Assembly: GCA_022432975.1 (NCBI GenBank)
Contig: CM039515.1
Span: 14,634,583 to 14,698,582, forward strand
DNA: 64,000 bases
Direction of reading: 5' to 3'
Origin: Begonia masoniana
Lineage: Eukaryota > Streptophyta > Magnoliopsida > Cucurbitales > Begoniaceae
Shown here: piece by piece, positions 50,156-61,045 of the stretch
How positions within the stretch are numbered: position 1 is the first letter of the stretch
Layout: the number at the start of each line of letters is the position of its first letter
Notes under the pieces: model-generated
Databases searched by the model: none
Told to the model about the DNA's origin: nothing
What the model saw: only the letters and a program-made list of their open reading frames with translations
Made by a program: the position numbers and the translations under genes

Positions 50156-51004
50156 GTAACGATCCAGGATTTGCCTATACTCGAATTCAAGATTAGCCTA
50201 TACTCAGCTCACCCGAGGTTTGCAATCTGAAGTTTGCCCTGTAATCGCACTCATGATCTTCTTTCCCCTAGAAAAAGAGTTTCACTAGCTCAATTGGTAC
50301 TAGGTTTCCATGAACATGGTACTTTAGCCTGGATGGCCAGAGTTAGAAACCTAGAGAAGACATGAAACTCCCTTTCCAAGGGGGAGAAGATCACGAGTGC
50401 GATTGCGGGGCAAACCTCGGGTGAGCCGAGTATAGGCAAATCCCAGATCGTTACAAAAACTAGCTCAATTGGTACTAGGTTTCAATGAACATGGTACTTT
50501 AGCATGAAGGGCCAAGGTTCGAAACCGAGGGAGAGTATGAAACTCCCTGGCCAGGGAGGAGAAGTTTATAAGTGCGATTGCGGGGCAAACCTCAGATTGT
50601 GGGGCAAACCTTGGGTGAGCCGAGTAGAGGCAAATCCCAGATTCGAATATAGGTAAATCCCGGATCGTTACAAAAAAGATGTATTTTTTTTTTACGATCC
50701 GGGATTTGTCTATACTCAAATCCGGGATTTGCCTCTACTCGGTTCACCCGAGGTTTGCCCCTCAATCGCACTTATGATCTTTACCCCCCTAGAAAGGGAG
50801 TTTCATGTATTCCCTAGATTTCGAACCTTGGCCCTCCAGGCTAAAGTATCATGTTCATGGAAACCTAGTACCAATTGAGATAGTAGGCATGAAACTCCCT
50901 TTTCAGGGGGAGAAGATCATGAGTGCGATTGCGGGGCAAACCTCGGGTGAGCCGAGTATAGGAAAATCACAAATTCAAGTATAGACAAATCCCAGATCGT
51001 TACA
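50156..51004. mobile_element. Cluster of five SINE copies in mixed orientation
   Basis: A second SINE group with head TAGCTCAATTGGTACTAGG, box B GGTTCGAAACC, and tail CAAATCCCRGATCGTTACAA. Copies: 50156-50285 (minus, headless), 50286-50460 (plus), 50461-50677 (plus, clean box A and box B), 50684-50883 (minus, full) and 50888-51004 (plus, headless). GAGTGTGTGTG-like sequence on both sides of the cluster fits an original target duplication within a GA/GT microsatellite. Confidence 0.7.
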
Positions 51005-51251
51005 GAGTGTGTGTGAGAGGGAGACAGATCGAGAGGGAAAGTTGAAAACAGAGAGAGATGAGGGATTTTACACCGATGGCTTGTCGACGGAGGTTGAGTA
51101 GTTGATCTCCCCGGAGTTGTTGCGCGCCGAGGAGGGATTTCTTCTTGTCGGAGGAGATTCGCTGCGTCGGAGACAGAGGTAAGTGTTCTTCTCTGTCGAA
51201 GAATTTGGGAGGAAAAGTTGTGGTGTGATTTTTCCACCACCCGAACCCCTC

Positions 51252-51259
51252 TATTTATA
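51252..51259 (-). promoter_or_regulatory. TATA box of Tekay-2 LTR
   Basis: TATAAATA on the minus strand in a GC-rich setting (CCCCTATAAATAGAGGGG), about 400 bases into the LTR from its sense start at 51659. Transcription would run leftward. Confidence 0.6.
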
Positions 51260-51659
51260 GGGGAGGGGTTTGCCCACGCGCCCCTCTGTGAAATCCAAGT
51301 TTAACTCGGATTTTCTGAGCTGTAACAGATTAGCTCGGATTTTTAATGAAGTTGAATTTGATTCTTCATTTTTTTCTAGACGCTTTCCAAACTACATTCA
51401 TTCTGATCGGACGTCGGATTTTCAGAGGAGAATCCTACTGGTTCTCTGAAATCTGGGTTCAGCTCAGATTTGCTGAGTCGAAAATTTGAACTTCTTCTAT
51501 TCATGGATGATTTTCAGGCTAAGTTCATCTTTGATTGTTATCTGATTTTCATAGAAGAAATTTGAGATGAGCTTTGACTTGGTTTTTGATTTGGGAAATT
51601 TTGAAACTGAATTTTGAATTTTGAAATTAATCTTTTGAATTGAACCCTAATACGTTACA

Positions 51660-52324
51660 ATCTCTCCTCCTTAAAAAAAAATTCGTCTTCGAAATTTAAA
51701 TAGTTACCTGAAAAGCTCCGGATAGGCATTTTTCATGTCTTCTTTTCTTTCCCAAGTTGCTTCCTCAATATTTTGATTTTTTCATAGTATTCTGACAAGC
51801 GAGATCTTCTTATTCCTTAGTTCTCTTTCTTCTGAATCTAGAATTTGAGTCAGTCTTTCTTCATATGATAAGTAGAAATTGATTGCAACGTCTAGAGATC
51901 CCATAGGTAAAACATGTGAGGAATCTGAAATATACTTCTCCAACATCGATACGTGGAATACGTTGTGCATGTGCTTGAAAGTATCTGGCAAATCTAACTG
52001 ATAGGCGACTTCTCCTACTCTTTTTGAGATTTCAAATGGACCTATAAATCTTAGGCTCAACTTCTATTTCTTTCCGAAGCGCATCACACCTCTCATTGGT
52101 GATATTTTCAGGAAAACCGGATCCCCTACTGCAAACTCTAACTTTCTTCTTCTCCGATGAGCATAACTTTTCTGTCTACTTTGGGATGTAAGAATTCTTT
52201 TCCGAATTAGTGCATTGATTTAAGCAGTTTGCCTTAAAATATCAGGCCTAACAAGTATTCTTTCACCGACTTCATCCCAATGCACGGGAGATCTGCACTT
52301 TCTGCCATATAAAGTTTTATAAGG
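51660..52324 (-). pseudogene. Tekay-2 pol, integrase C-terminus and chromodomain-like tail
   Basis: Starts with a polypurine tract (AAGGAGGAGAGAT on the minus strand, 51660-51672). Coding relics include LYGRKCRSP (about 52290), LSLRFIGPFEISKRVGEVAY (about 52030) and RNKKISLVRIL (about 51790). Several stops and shifts are present. It ends where LTR 52325-53329 entered the codons for the GMTPY motif. Confidence 0.75.
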
Positions 52325-53329
52325 TGATATGCCCGGAGGCCTTTCACTCGATCCCAAACAAAAGTCCAAACTTTATTTAACCTACTTGCTAACAATTTAC
52401 TTTCTTTTGCAGGTGAGACCATCTTTGAAGACTTGGATTGGGAACATAAAGCTCAAGACATGGAACAACCCCTAGACCTTATCACTTGGGAGAAAAGCAG
52501 TGAAAAGCTTGAAGAGCAAAGGAGTGAAGAGTTTGAAGTGGGAATTTGTCTTCCTGACATCCCATCCTTATAACTTTTATTTCAGGCAGACATTGGCCTA
52601 TTTCTTGTAACATTGGCAAACACTTAGCCATTTATTTCATCATGCATCAGGCATCAGGACTAGATTGAATGGTTAGGTTAGTTGGTGGTTAAGGTAATTT
52701 AGATTGGCTCAAAACTAGAGATGGTGGATGGCCAATCGTGGAAGCCCAAGAAAGGGGAAGGAGGTGCGCCGGTCAGCCAAGGGCGTTCCCCCTCCCACAT
52801 CATCGAATCTCGGCCCTTGAATGGAAGCTAAATCCATGACTAGTTTTGTTCCTTTCTTTTCTTGTAAACCCTAACCACCCTAGGGTTATTTATTGCATGG
52901 TATTGGTGTTTGTATTTCCTTCAGAATGATTAACACATAAAGCCCCCGGGTTTCTGCCTCTTCCCAAAACCATGAGAGTTTTGAGAGATTGCTATCGTCT
53001 TGACGAGAGGAGTTGCGCCTCCATTATTGTCCAAGCTCTAAGGTTGCTTGTACAACTCTTACCACCACTCTTTTGTTCTCTCCTATCACGAGGTAAGAAC
53101 CATAAGAGAGTGGTCAAAACCTTTCCCAAACATAGTTGCATTTCCATTGGAAAGGCATCACCCGAGAACTCTTGAAACATAGCTCCTCGAGCCACCATCA
53201 TCATAGTTCTCCAATCTCACACACTGTCCCACTATTATTTCTCCGCCATCCATCCAGGTAATATCCCCTCAAACCCCCCTTCGATTTGCTATGCTAACAC
53301 GCCCCTCTTGCAGATCTGGGCGGGTATCA
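52325..53329. mobile_element. Solo LTR of a different family (TGATA...TATCA)
   Basis: 1005 bp, ends TGATATGCCCGG and GGGCGGGTATCA, with an exact TAAGG duplication (52320-52324 and 53330-53334). The TGATA/TATCA ends and size differ from the Tekay LTRs and recall other Ty3/gypsy LTRs; the family cannot be assigned. A G/C-rich end reads GCAGATCTGGGCGGG. Open frames within are not supported as genes. Confidence 0.75.
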
Positions 53330-53523
53330 TAAGGAGTCATCCCAATTGAAGCTTGATAGCCGTTGTTGTAGGCAAACTCCACTAATGGCAAATTTCTACT
53401 CAAATTTCCTTGAAATCAATAGCACAAGCCTGCAACATATCTTCCAAGGAATGAATCGTCCTTTCTGATTGTCCATCAGTTTGACGGTGAAAATCTATAC
53501 TGAAGTTCAACTGAGTACCCATA
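53330..53523 (-). pseudogene. Tekay-2 pol, integrase core fragment
   Basis: Encodes relics of [18 protein letters not shown] (conserved Glu present) and LEDMLQACAIDF, then LVEFAYNNGYQASIGMTPY after a frameshift and stop. It sits between two LTR insertions. Confidence 0.7.
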
Positions 53524-54445
53524 TGATGTGAATCGAGGAGCGATAAATCTCAAAGTCAAGGACCATGATCTATTAGAAGATAAAGAAGGTCCAACGAACA
53601 AAGCTTCACATGGTTTAGTTGTGGAAATCCAAGAAAAAGAGTCATCACAACATAAACAAATGACTATGAAAATAAAGAGCTTTTGTAGCATGGAAGTGGA
53701 CCCCACGAACTTGGCAAAAAAAGACTTATAATGCACAAAGTTGGGCTCCACAAATACTAATGGATTGGAAAGAGAAGGGTAAAGATCCACGCAAACTACA
53801 AAGAGATAAAGATTCACGTGGATTGGAAAAAGATAAAGATCTACATGACTTGGTTTATGATGTGATCCAAGTTCAGACCAAGTCCAACCCCAAGAACAAT
53901 GATCCAATTGAAGCTACACCCGGCCCAATGACCAGAGTAAGAAGCCCAAGATTATTGAAAGATCTTTTGAAGCAAGGGATGCCAAAGATGCATGAAGATT
54001 TGGGAGGGTGCGACGCACATGCACATGTAGGAATTAAAAACACATGTGTCATGCACATGCACATGTAGGAATTAAAAAGTCACATGCAAATCATACAAAT
54101 CTCGTAGGAAAAGATCTTATCTGACTGAATCTACTCAAATCAATGCAAATTATGTTCAAACGTAGTTTAAATATGAGATGACATCTGATCATGCAAAGGA
54201 TCATTATCTCACAATTTTATTAGTTATTTTATCTTTATTTTTGTTTTTTATTATTTAATTTAATTTTAATGTGTAGCCTATTTAATGGAAAAACTATTTC
54301 AAATTAATAGAAGAACAAGTTTGAATTAAAAAAGATTGAGTTTTTAGATAGGATTTCCCTTTAGTTCTTTCCGAATAACAACGATCTTCTTCAAGTCTCG
54401 CTTGAAGAATATCGCTTGATAGCTTTGGTTCTTACCAACGAGTTT

Positions 54446-57092
54446 TGTAACACTCGGAATTTTCATAAAACGTATGCAACCCTAGTTTAGAAGTAAGTAT
54501 GAGAGTTTAACGTTCATTTTAGGGTTATGTTATATGGAGTAAAATTTGAAGAGAAAATTAGAGAAAAGAAAATGAAACCCTAGATGTAAGTGATAAAAAA
54601 ATGTGTTAAGATGAAATTATAATAGAAAATTTTAAGTGAACAAAAGTGAAAGAAAAGAGATCTTTCACGTGGGAAATAAGGGAGTAAAGGTGGTGGGGTG
54701 TTTTTTTTAATAAATTAATGATTGTGGTTAGAAATCAAAAGATTAAAAAGATGTTTTTATAAATTAGGAGGATTAAGTGTTAAAAAGGGAAAAAACATCT
54801 CCTTCTTCCCCTCTTTTCCTCCACGCCATTTTCAGCCATTAGAAGCATTTCATCCTCCATTTTCATCAAGCTTTTCAAGAGTTTAAGGTATAAAATCAAG
54901 TGGGTTTTGAGTTTAATACTTGATAGTGATGGTTTTTTGGGGTTTTAAGGTATTTTTGGGGTATTTGGTTAGGGTTTGGGAAACCCTAAGGGTTAGGTCC
55001 AAAAATTTGGTTTCTAATGTTAAGTTTCTTTCCAAATTTCATGGTTTAGTTGTTGGATGGATTAGTTTAGGTTGTTTTAGGGATAGATTTGAGTTTTGGT
55101 GGAAATTATACAAAAATCAGATTTTTGAGTAAGAGCACCGATTCTGTTTTTGGCATTTCTGACTGGTTAAGTTATTTGTTTGGTTAATTTGAGTAATTCA
55201 ATGGATAGTAGACGTGTAGAGGTTTACGGATTGGGGTGGCACGTCAAAATCTGATGAAAAACGAATAAGTTATGGCCGTTTGAAGTTGGACGCTGAAAAA
55301 TTATGGGAAAATCGGATTTTAGAGCTTAGAGGGTAAATTGTCTCAAGTGTTGTTTAGTTTTGAGTTAGAAAATCCTTTAGAATTTATTAGTGGCTTTCTG
55401 AGTTATTTCTTTATATTTATTAGGTTGTCGAGCGAGTAAATTAATCGGACGAAGTGAGCAAACACGGGCCGAGCAGTCAGGTAAGTAGAGGAACTCTTTT
55501 TGGTGCCTTAGGCCTACACCATGGAACAGTAGGGTAAACTTTTGGTTTCTTGTTTCGCGTTGTGTTATGTTGTATTGCGTATTCTTCTGGCATGCATCAC
55601 GTTCTAGTTTTGTGCATTGTGAATTGCGAGTGTGAATTGTAATAAGATAATAAGAATTGTAAGAACTTTTCTCGAGTAAATCAGCCTTGTCGGGAATAAG
55701 TGCTAGAGTGTAGCCCGCCGAAGGGATTTTTACGAGAGAGTGGTTTGGCTAAATTGTAAGAACTGGTCTCGAGTAAATTGGCCTTGTCGGGAATAAGTGC
55801 TGGAGTGTAGCACCCTGAGGAGACTTTTACGAGAGAGCGGTTTGGCTAAAAGATTTAAAACATCGTGAGTATGAACTCCTAGAAAATCATAGGGTTCTAC
55901 AATCGATGTGGGTAAGGCAAATCGTGCTTGGCCGTCCTAGACAGTTATGAGATGCGTGCTAACCGGTTTTATTTGGTTGGATCAAGGCGTGGCCGTCTTA
56001 GACAGTTATGAGACGTGTCCCTACTTGATCCACCTAGCTTATGAAAAGATTAATGCAACGAACATAAAATGAACACAACTAAGAGTTAGAAACTGCATGT
56101 GATAGGATTAAGTTGCATTGGGTGTTATTAGCATTCGTTATTCCCTACTTACTAAGCATTAGGCTTACTTTTTGTGTTCTATGGTGTAGGTGACGATCTT
56201 TATTCTGGTGAGCTTGATGAGGGAGCCTAGGAATAGGCAGCAGTTGATGATGCATGGAGTATGCCGGTGCGGGCACTTGTCAGGGCGTCTTGACCACGTT
56301 CTTCGGGTAGTTTGGTGGGTAGTTTTGGTATTTTGTCTTGTAAATGTTTTTAACTATTTTTGGATGTTTGTGAGATTTGGTCTTTTGTTGGAATTGTTTA
56401 TATAAAAGACGGTGTTTTATAACGTTGTAAAGAATGTTTTGGGATGGTTTTGAATATGTTTATAAAATGTTTGATTTTAAGATTACAGTTTTAGAAAATT
56501 CAGTGGTTATGCCGCTCAATTTTTCGTGTAGAAAATGACTTGGGTTTTCACTTGTTTTCACGTTTTTGTTGACGTTTTAGAGTCGTGTTTTTCTGGGATT
56601 TTCTCATGTCAGGAAGTGGGAAATGTCGAGAAATGTTTTGGGTAAGTTTTAGGTGTTTTGGGGGTGTGTGGTTTGAAGAAAATTGAGGAAAAGTGAAAAA
56701 GGGGTAAAATGGGCAATTTTTGGCCGAGGGACCCGAGAGGGTGCCGATCGATCGGCCACGGGCGCGCAGAGGAGAGCGCACGCGGCGTGCTGCTGCGCGC
56801 GCGATGCGCGCAACGGTAGAGCGCGTGGCGCTCGCTGTTTGCGCTCGCGCGGCCCCTTTGAGTGCTAACTCAAATTTTTTTAAAATTTTTCCTACTTCCA
56901 AAATGTTTTAACCTGATCTTTTCCAACATATTTTAAACATAATTTGGGCACGTTTTCCAACCATTTTTGAGGGTTCGAAAAACCCAAAAATCGAGTTGAA
57001 ACATTATCAAAAATTATTTTAAAATGCGTTTTAAACTCGGGATTTGTTTGCAAAGTAGCGCACCGAGCCGGGGTGGGTTCGGGGGCGTTACA
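54446..57092 (+). mobile_element. Solo Tekay-like LTR nested in 53524-57308
   Basis: A 2647-bp LTR starting TGTAACACTCGG and ending GGGGGCGTTACA, with an exact AGTTT duplication (54441-54445 and 57093-57097). Putative donor 54888, acceptor ending 55423, exon-like segment 55424-55480 (57 nt), donor CAG/GTAAGTAG at 55481, acceptor GGTGTAG ending 56189. The second putative intron contains CCTTGTCGGGAATAAGTGCT units (55670-55860) and two copies of GGCCGTC-TAGACAGTTATGAG. A GC-rich palindromic block lies at 56735-56860. Confidence 0.88.
56735..56860. repeat. GC-rich palindromic block in LTR
   Basis: Contains CCGATCGATCGG and alternating GCGC tracts (CTGCGCGCGCGATGCGCGCA), about 230-360 bases from the LTR sense end. 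The surrounding sequence is AT-rich. Confidence 0.7.
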
Positions 57093-57308
57093 AGTTTGGT
57101 CTGGGTCAAGCTCCTGTTTTGATAGCTTCGGTTCAGCCAACAGTTATGGCTCGGGTCAAGCTCCTGTTTTGATAACTAGGGTTCCATCGAATTCTTCGAT
57201 TGGGGTCTTAGTTCCTTACTTTTATTCTTGAATTGAAAAGGCATTCCTTTGAATTATTTCCCGTGGTTGTCGGGTCCTAGGTCCTTTCGATCCGAGGTTC
57301 GCATCACC

Positions 57309-58001
57309 ATAAGCTTTCTGCATACTTTTCCAAAATTTAGAGGTAAATCGGGTATCTTGATCATACACGATAGAAACGGGCGTACCATGAAGTTTGATAA
57401 TCTCTTGAACATAAAGCCGAGCTTACTGATGCATAGTATATATAGTTCTTACAGGGAGAAAATGCGCCGATTTGGTGAGTCGATCCACTATAATCCAAAT
57501 AGAGTCGTGACCCTTAGCTGTCTTAGGAAGTCTCACCACAAAATCCATAATGATATGTTCCCAGTTCCATTGAGGCACCATGAGTGGTTCCAATGTACCA
57601 GCAGGTCATTAAAGAGCTTTGACTTGCTGACAAGTGAAACATTTCTCGACGAATTTGGCTACGTCCACTTTCAATCTACGCCACCAATAATGCTGCTTCA
57701 AATCTCGATACATTTTAGTTGACTCAGGATATACCGAGTAAGGGGTTGAATGTGCTTCCTTCAATATGGCCCTCTTTAAATCAGCTTCATCAGGTATACC
57801 CCATCTCTTTTTGAACTGGATTATCCCGTCATCTGATATAGAGAATTCTGAAATTTTTCTAGCCTCTAATTCTCCTTTCACCTTGCAAATAAATGCATCA
57901 TCATGTTGTTTATCCTTTATTTGCTCAAGCAAACTTGGTTGAAGTGTCATAGCAGACAATCTTTCCAATATTCCAAATGGTACAACTTCGATATCTGATT
58001 T
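57309..58001 (-). pseudogene. Tekay-2 pol, integrase N-terminal half
   Basis: Relics include [31 protein letters not shown] and KCFTCQQVKAL (zinc-binding domain), then [20 protein letters not shown] and [14 protein letters not shown]. Stops occur near 57609 and at the equivalent of MHQ-ARLYVQ. The piece is bounded by LTR insertions at 57308 and 58002. Confidence 0.75.
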
Positions 58002-60277
58002 TGTAACGACCCTCATACTATGCCTAATTTCCCGTACGAAATTTTTTTTCCTTTTCTTTTATACTTAGCGTTTAAGTGGAAAGCAATTTAAAATCAATTG
58101 AATAAAACGTTTAAAGCAATTACAAAACAATTATTTAAAACAATGCATACCCAAACATCTACAAAATACAACCTCACCATTTCACTAACATAATTCTATC
58201 TATACCACAATTTCTATCCACATCACAAACATACATTTCACAATACAACTTAACATCAAGCACCCGATACTCATACGTCTTCCGAAACACCACCCCAAAA
58301 CGAATCGAAACACAACTATAACAAAGTACATTTTCATGAAAATAAACTGCGTGGTTCCGTTTGAAAGTTTAACATATCCTCCTGTTTTAAAATCACAAAA
58401 CAGTTCCAAAACGTTTAAAACATTAATATATAACCTATCAACTATCCAGAGCCAAGCATCCTAAAATGTTCTATACAACCATCAGCCGAGCCAATCATCC
58501 TAAAATGTTTTATACAACCATCAGCCCGACAATTCCCAAAAACCCTCAAAACACCTATCATGAGTCCCACGGGTCAAAATACGCTTCGACTGCGCCAGCA
58601 CACCACCGCAAGCCATCCTCCGTCAACTGCATCACTCCTCAGGTGGAGGGATCTCGTCCTCACCTATGTCGAAATCACCTACACCATAGAATTAACACGT
58701 GAGCTAGGGGCTCAGTAAATCTACGTGAATGCACGTGAATGCTATGCATGTTCAGTTCACAAATCATTTCATTTCATTTCTTTTCCTTTATGTCACCGGG
58801 GCTTCACTCTCGCTAGATAGGAGCGGCACATCCGACGATTGGATAGCCCCTCGGATCTAACTGGGGGGGAAAGCATGCTTCATCCGACAGCCATGCCTGA
58901 ACCACCGCCACCGACATGACCATCTTTGCATTCATTTACTTTTCGTTAACTTTTTCATGAAAACATACTTTGAAATTCATTTCGCATGCGTATCTAGAAA
59001 GAAAACAATGCATGGAGGTGCTCAATACTATTACAGAAACAATGAAAATAACACATCAGAAATCAACGAACACTAAACGTTCTAAAACTTAAAGTAGTCT
59101 AACTACCCGTTCTAATTACCCGAGATGAACAAGCATCTCCAATTTCCTCAAACAACGACCATTCTTACGGTGTAGGCCAATCGGCCAAACAAGTCACAGA
59201 GACTTACCCGTCTTCTGTAGTTCGCTGGTTTTGGCACATCTCGTCGCCTATGGCTCGACTTATGACAACATTCAAGCGTTATTAAAATCACGCTTACATT
59301 CACCAATTTACTCTCAAACTACTATTTCTAGCCTAATCCAACTAAAACCTAACTAAATAGGCCACTAATTTGGGTTCGGTAAAAACCAACCCAAAACTTC
59401 AAACGTGCATAACTTTCGCGTCGGTTATCGGAATCGAATGATTCCAGCGGCCACGTACTCCTCTAATAACCTATTTTAATCTGCTAAAAAGAATTTTAAA
59501 ACAAACGACCGTGGCTAGGTCAAATCAGGCAAAACTCGAACTGCCCTAACCCGAGAAATTTTCGATTTTCCATCAATTCTCACCCGATTCCTCACCAATT
59601 AATTACAAATACCCTCAATTAGCATAAACTAATCAAAATCCCGAGTTACACACCACAAAACCCGAATTGCCCAAATCGGCCATCACTATTTTTTGCTCAA
59701 ATTGAGCTCCTCACGGCCAATCAACCATAGCCGGCTCAAGGGTTGGCAAACCCACGCCGGAAGCAGCCCATTTCGGCCGGTGATCGGAGCTCAAACCAGC
59801 TCGTCACCCTCGGCCACGACAAAATCAAAACAGGGCAAACAAAAGGGACTTACCGTTCGGTCAGGTGCGCGAAAAATGGCAGCTTTGGAAGCGCCACCGT
59901 CGTCTGGCCTGAAAACGGCGAGGAATCACCGTCGCTCACCGCCCCTTACCCTCCTTCTCCGATCGAGCCATCGGCGCTCGAGCTCGGGTGCTCGACAGAA
60001 TAGCTTCGGCTATTCTGTTGTTTTAGTTTTTATTTATTTATAATAATAATAATAATTATAATTCCTATTAACATTAATACAATTTACATTTACCGTTTTG
60101 CCCTCCTATGTTTTCGACCATTCGAATTTCGTTAAATTTCGTATTTCTCCTAAAATCCATATAAGTCATTAGGATTCTAATAACAGTCTCTGCTTGCAAA
60201 ACAGACTTAATTTGACATTGTATAAAAAATGCCATTATATTATGGAATTATAAAATCCCGTAAAACCGGGCGTTACA
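58002..60277 (-). mobile_element. Solo Tekay-like LTR, minus orientation
   Basis: A 2276-bp LTR starting TGTAACGACCC and ending ACCGGGCGTTACA, with an exact GATTT duplication (57997-58001 and 60278-60282). On the minus strand: hairpin at 59995-60018, donor 59853, acceptor 59259, exon-like segment 59208-59258 (51 nt), donor GTAAGT at 59207, acceptor 58679. Its right half closely resembles that of the LTR at 425-5485, while its left half resembles 6267-8924, suggesting an exchanged or mosaic LTR. Confidence 0.85.
59995..60018 (-). promoter_or_regulatory. LTR start-site hairpin
   Basis: Stem ACAGAATAGC (59995-60004), loop, and GCTATTCTGT (60009-60018). It is identical in stem and sense-strand loop (CGAA) to the hairpin at 1717-1740. 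Confidence 0.6.
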
Positions 60278-60559
60278 GATTTATGCATCTCTTCAATTAA
60301 CTTTTCTGGAATCCGCCGCAACAATGAAACTTGTGACGATGCTCTTCCACTTAATGCATCAGCAACAACATTAGCTTTGCTAGGGTGATAAATGATCTCG
60401 CAGTCATAGTCCTTTACCAATTCTAACCATCTGCGTTGCCATATATTTAGATCCTTCTGAGTAAGAAAATACTTCATACTTTTATGATCTTTCTGAGTAA
60501 GAAAATACTTCATGCTTTTATGATCGAAGTAAATTTCGTACATTTCTTCATAAAGATAG
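60278..60559 (-). pseudogene. Tekay-2 pol, RNase H end with tandem duplication
   Basis: Encodes [18 protein letters not shown], then [20 protein letters not shown] and [11 protein letters not shown] 36-base in-frame duplication repeats [12 protein letters not shown]. It is bounded by LTRs inserted at 60277 and 60560; the upstream RNase H part is at 63339-64000. Confidence 0.8.
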
Positions 60560-60799
60560 TGTAACGCCCCGAACCCGCCCCGGGCCCGGTGCGCTACGTT
60601 GCTAAGCAACCCGCATTTAAAACGTAATTTAAAAAAAATAATTATCTAAAATATTTTGACTCGTTTTCGGGTTTTTCGAACCCTCGACATTTGTTGGAAA
60701 ACGGGCCCACAATACGTTTAAAATACTTTGAAAAACGTCTGGTCAAAACATTTTAGAAAACGGGAGAAAATAAAAAAAAAACAAAAAAAATTGCCTTAA

Positions 60800-61045
60800 A
60801 AGGCTGCTGGGCGCGCAGCTGGGCGCCAGGCGCCCAGGCAGCGCGCTGCGTGAGCAGCACGCGCGCGCTGCTTGCGCGCTAAGCGCGCTCGCGTGCGTAC
60901 GCTGGGGCGCACCAGCGCGCCCCAGCTCTTGGCTACCACGATTGATCGTGGCTAAATGCCCGATCGATCGGGCCTTCTCGGGTTTTTTTCACCCAGAAAC
61001 TTCCCGACCGCGACCGATCGCGTCCCGGGCCCGACCGATCGGGCC
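60800..61045. repeat. GC-rich nested palindromes in LTR
   Basis: Dense hairpins such as GGGCGCCAGGCGCCC, GCGCGCTGCGTGAGCAGC and CCCGATCGATCGGG, 240-485 bases from the LTR sense end. It is the most GC-rich patch of the window. Confidence 0.8.

Larger units (their letters stand above)
37362..51659 (-). mobile_element. 3' LTR of Tekay-2, expanded by nested insertions
   Basis: Begins TGAAACGCCCC (cf. TGTAACGCCCC of relatives) and ends CTAATACGTTACA, directly before the polypurine tract and pol of Tekay-2. Removing the hAT element, SINE material and Tekay-1 leaves about 2.1-2.2 kb, the normal LTR size here. Its own pieces are 37362-37436, 39174-40405, 49991-50155 and 51005-51659. The piece at 39660-39820 contains three ~60-bp tandem units with TTCAGGCTTTT, matching the variable block of other LTRs. 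The left boundary is inferred from the conserved end and the length argument. Confidence 0.65.
53524..57308 (+). mobile_element. Solo LTR (TGATGTGAA...TTCGCATCA) containing another solo LTR
   Basis: Ends TGATGTGAATCGAGG and GAGGTTCGCATCA, flanked by an exact CCATA duplication (53519-53523 and 57309-57313). About 1.13 kb once the inner LTR is removed. On the plus strand its first half encodes DPIEATPGPMTRVRSPRLLK. GPMTRxR motifs are typical of the last residues of plant Ty3/gypsy polyproteins, so in this family the pol end may overlap the LTR. The 3' end has TTATTTCCCGTGGTTGTCGG. It is a different family from Tekay. Confidence 0.7.

Noticed and set aside
52325..53329. Helitron or DNA transposon interpretation of the insert in integrase
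   Set aside because: TG...CA ends with an exact 5-bp duplication fit an LTR better than a Helitron (no duplication) or a TIR element.
56548..56911. Overlapping frames on both strands through the GC-rich block
   Set aside because: GC-rich DNA opens several frames at once; Arg/Ala-rich composition; located in an LTR.
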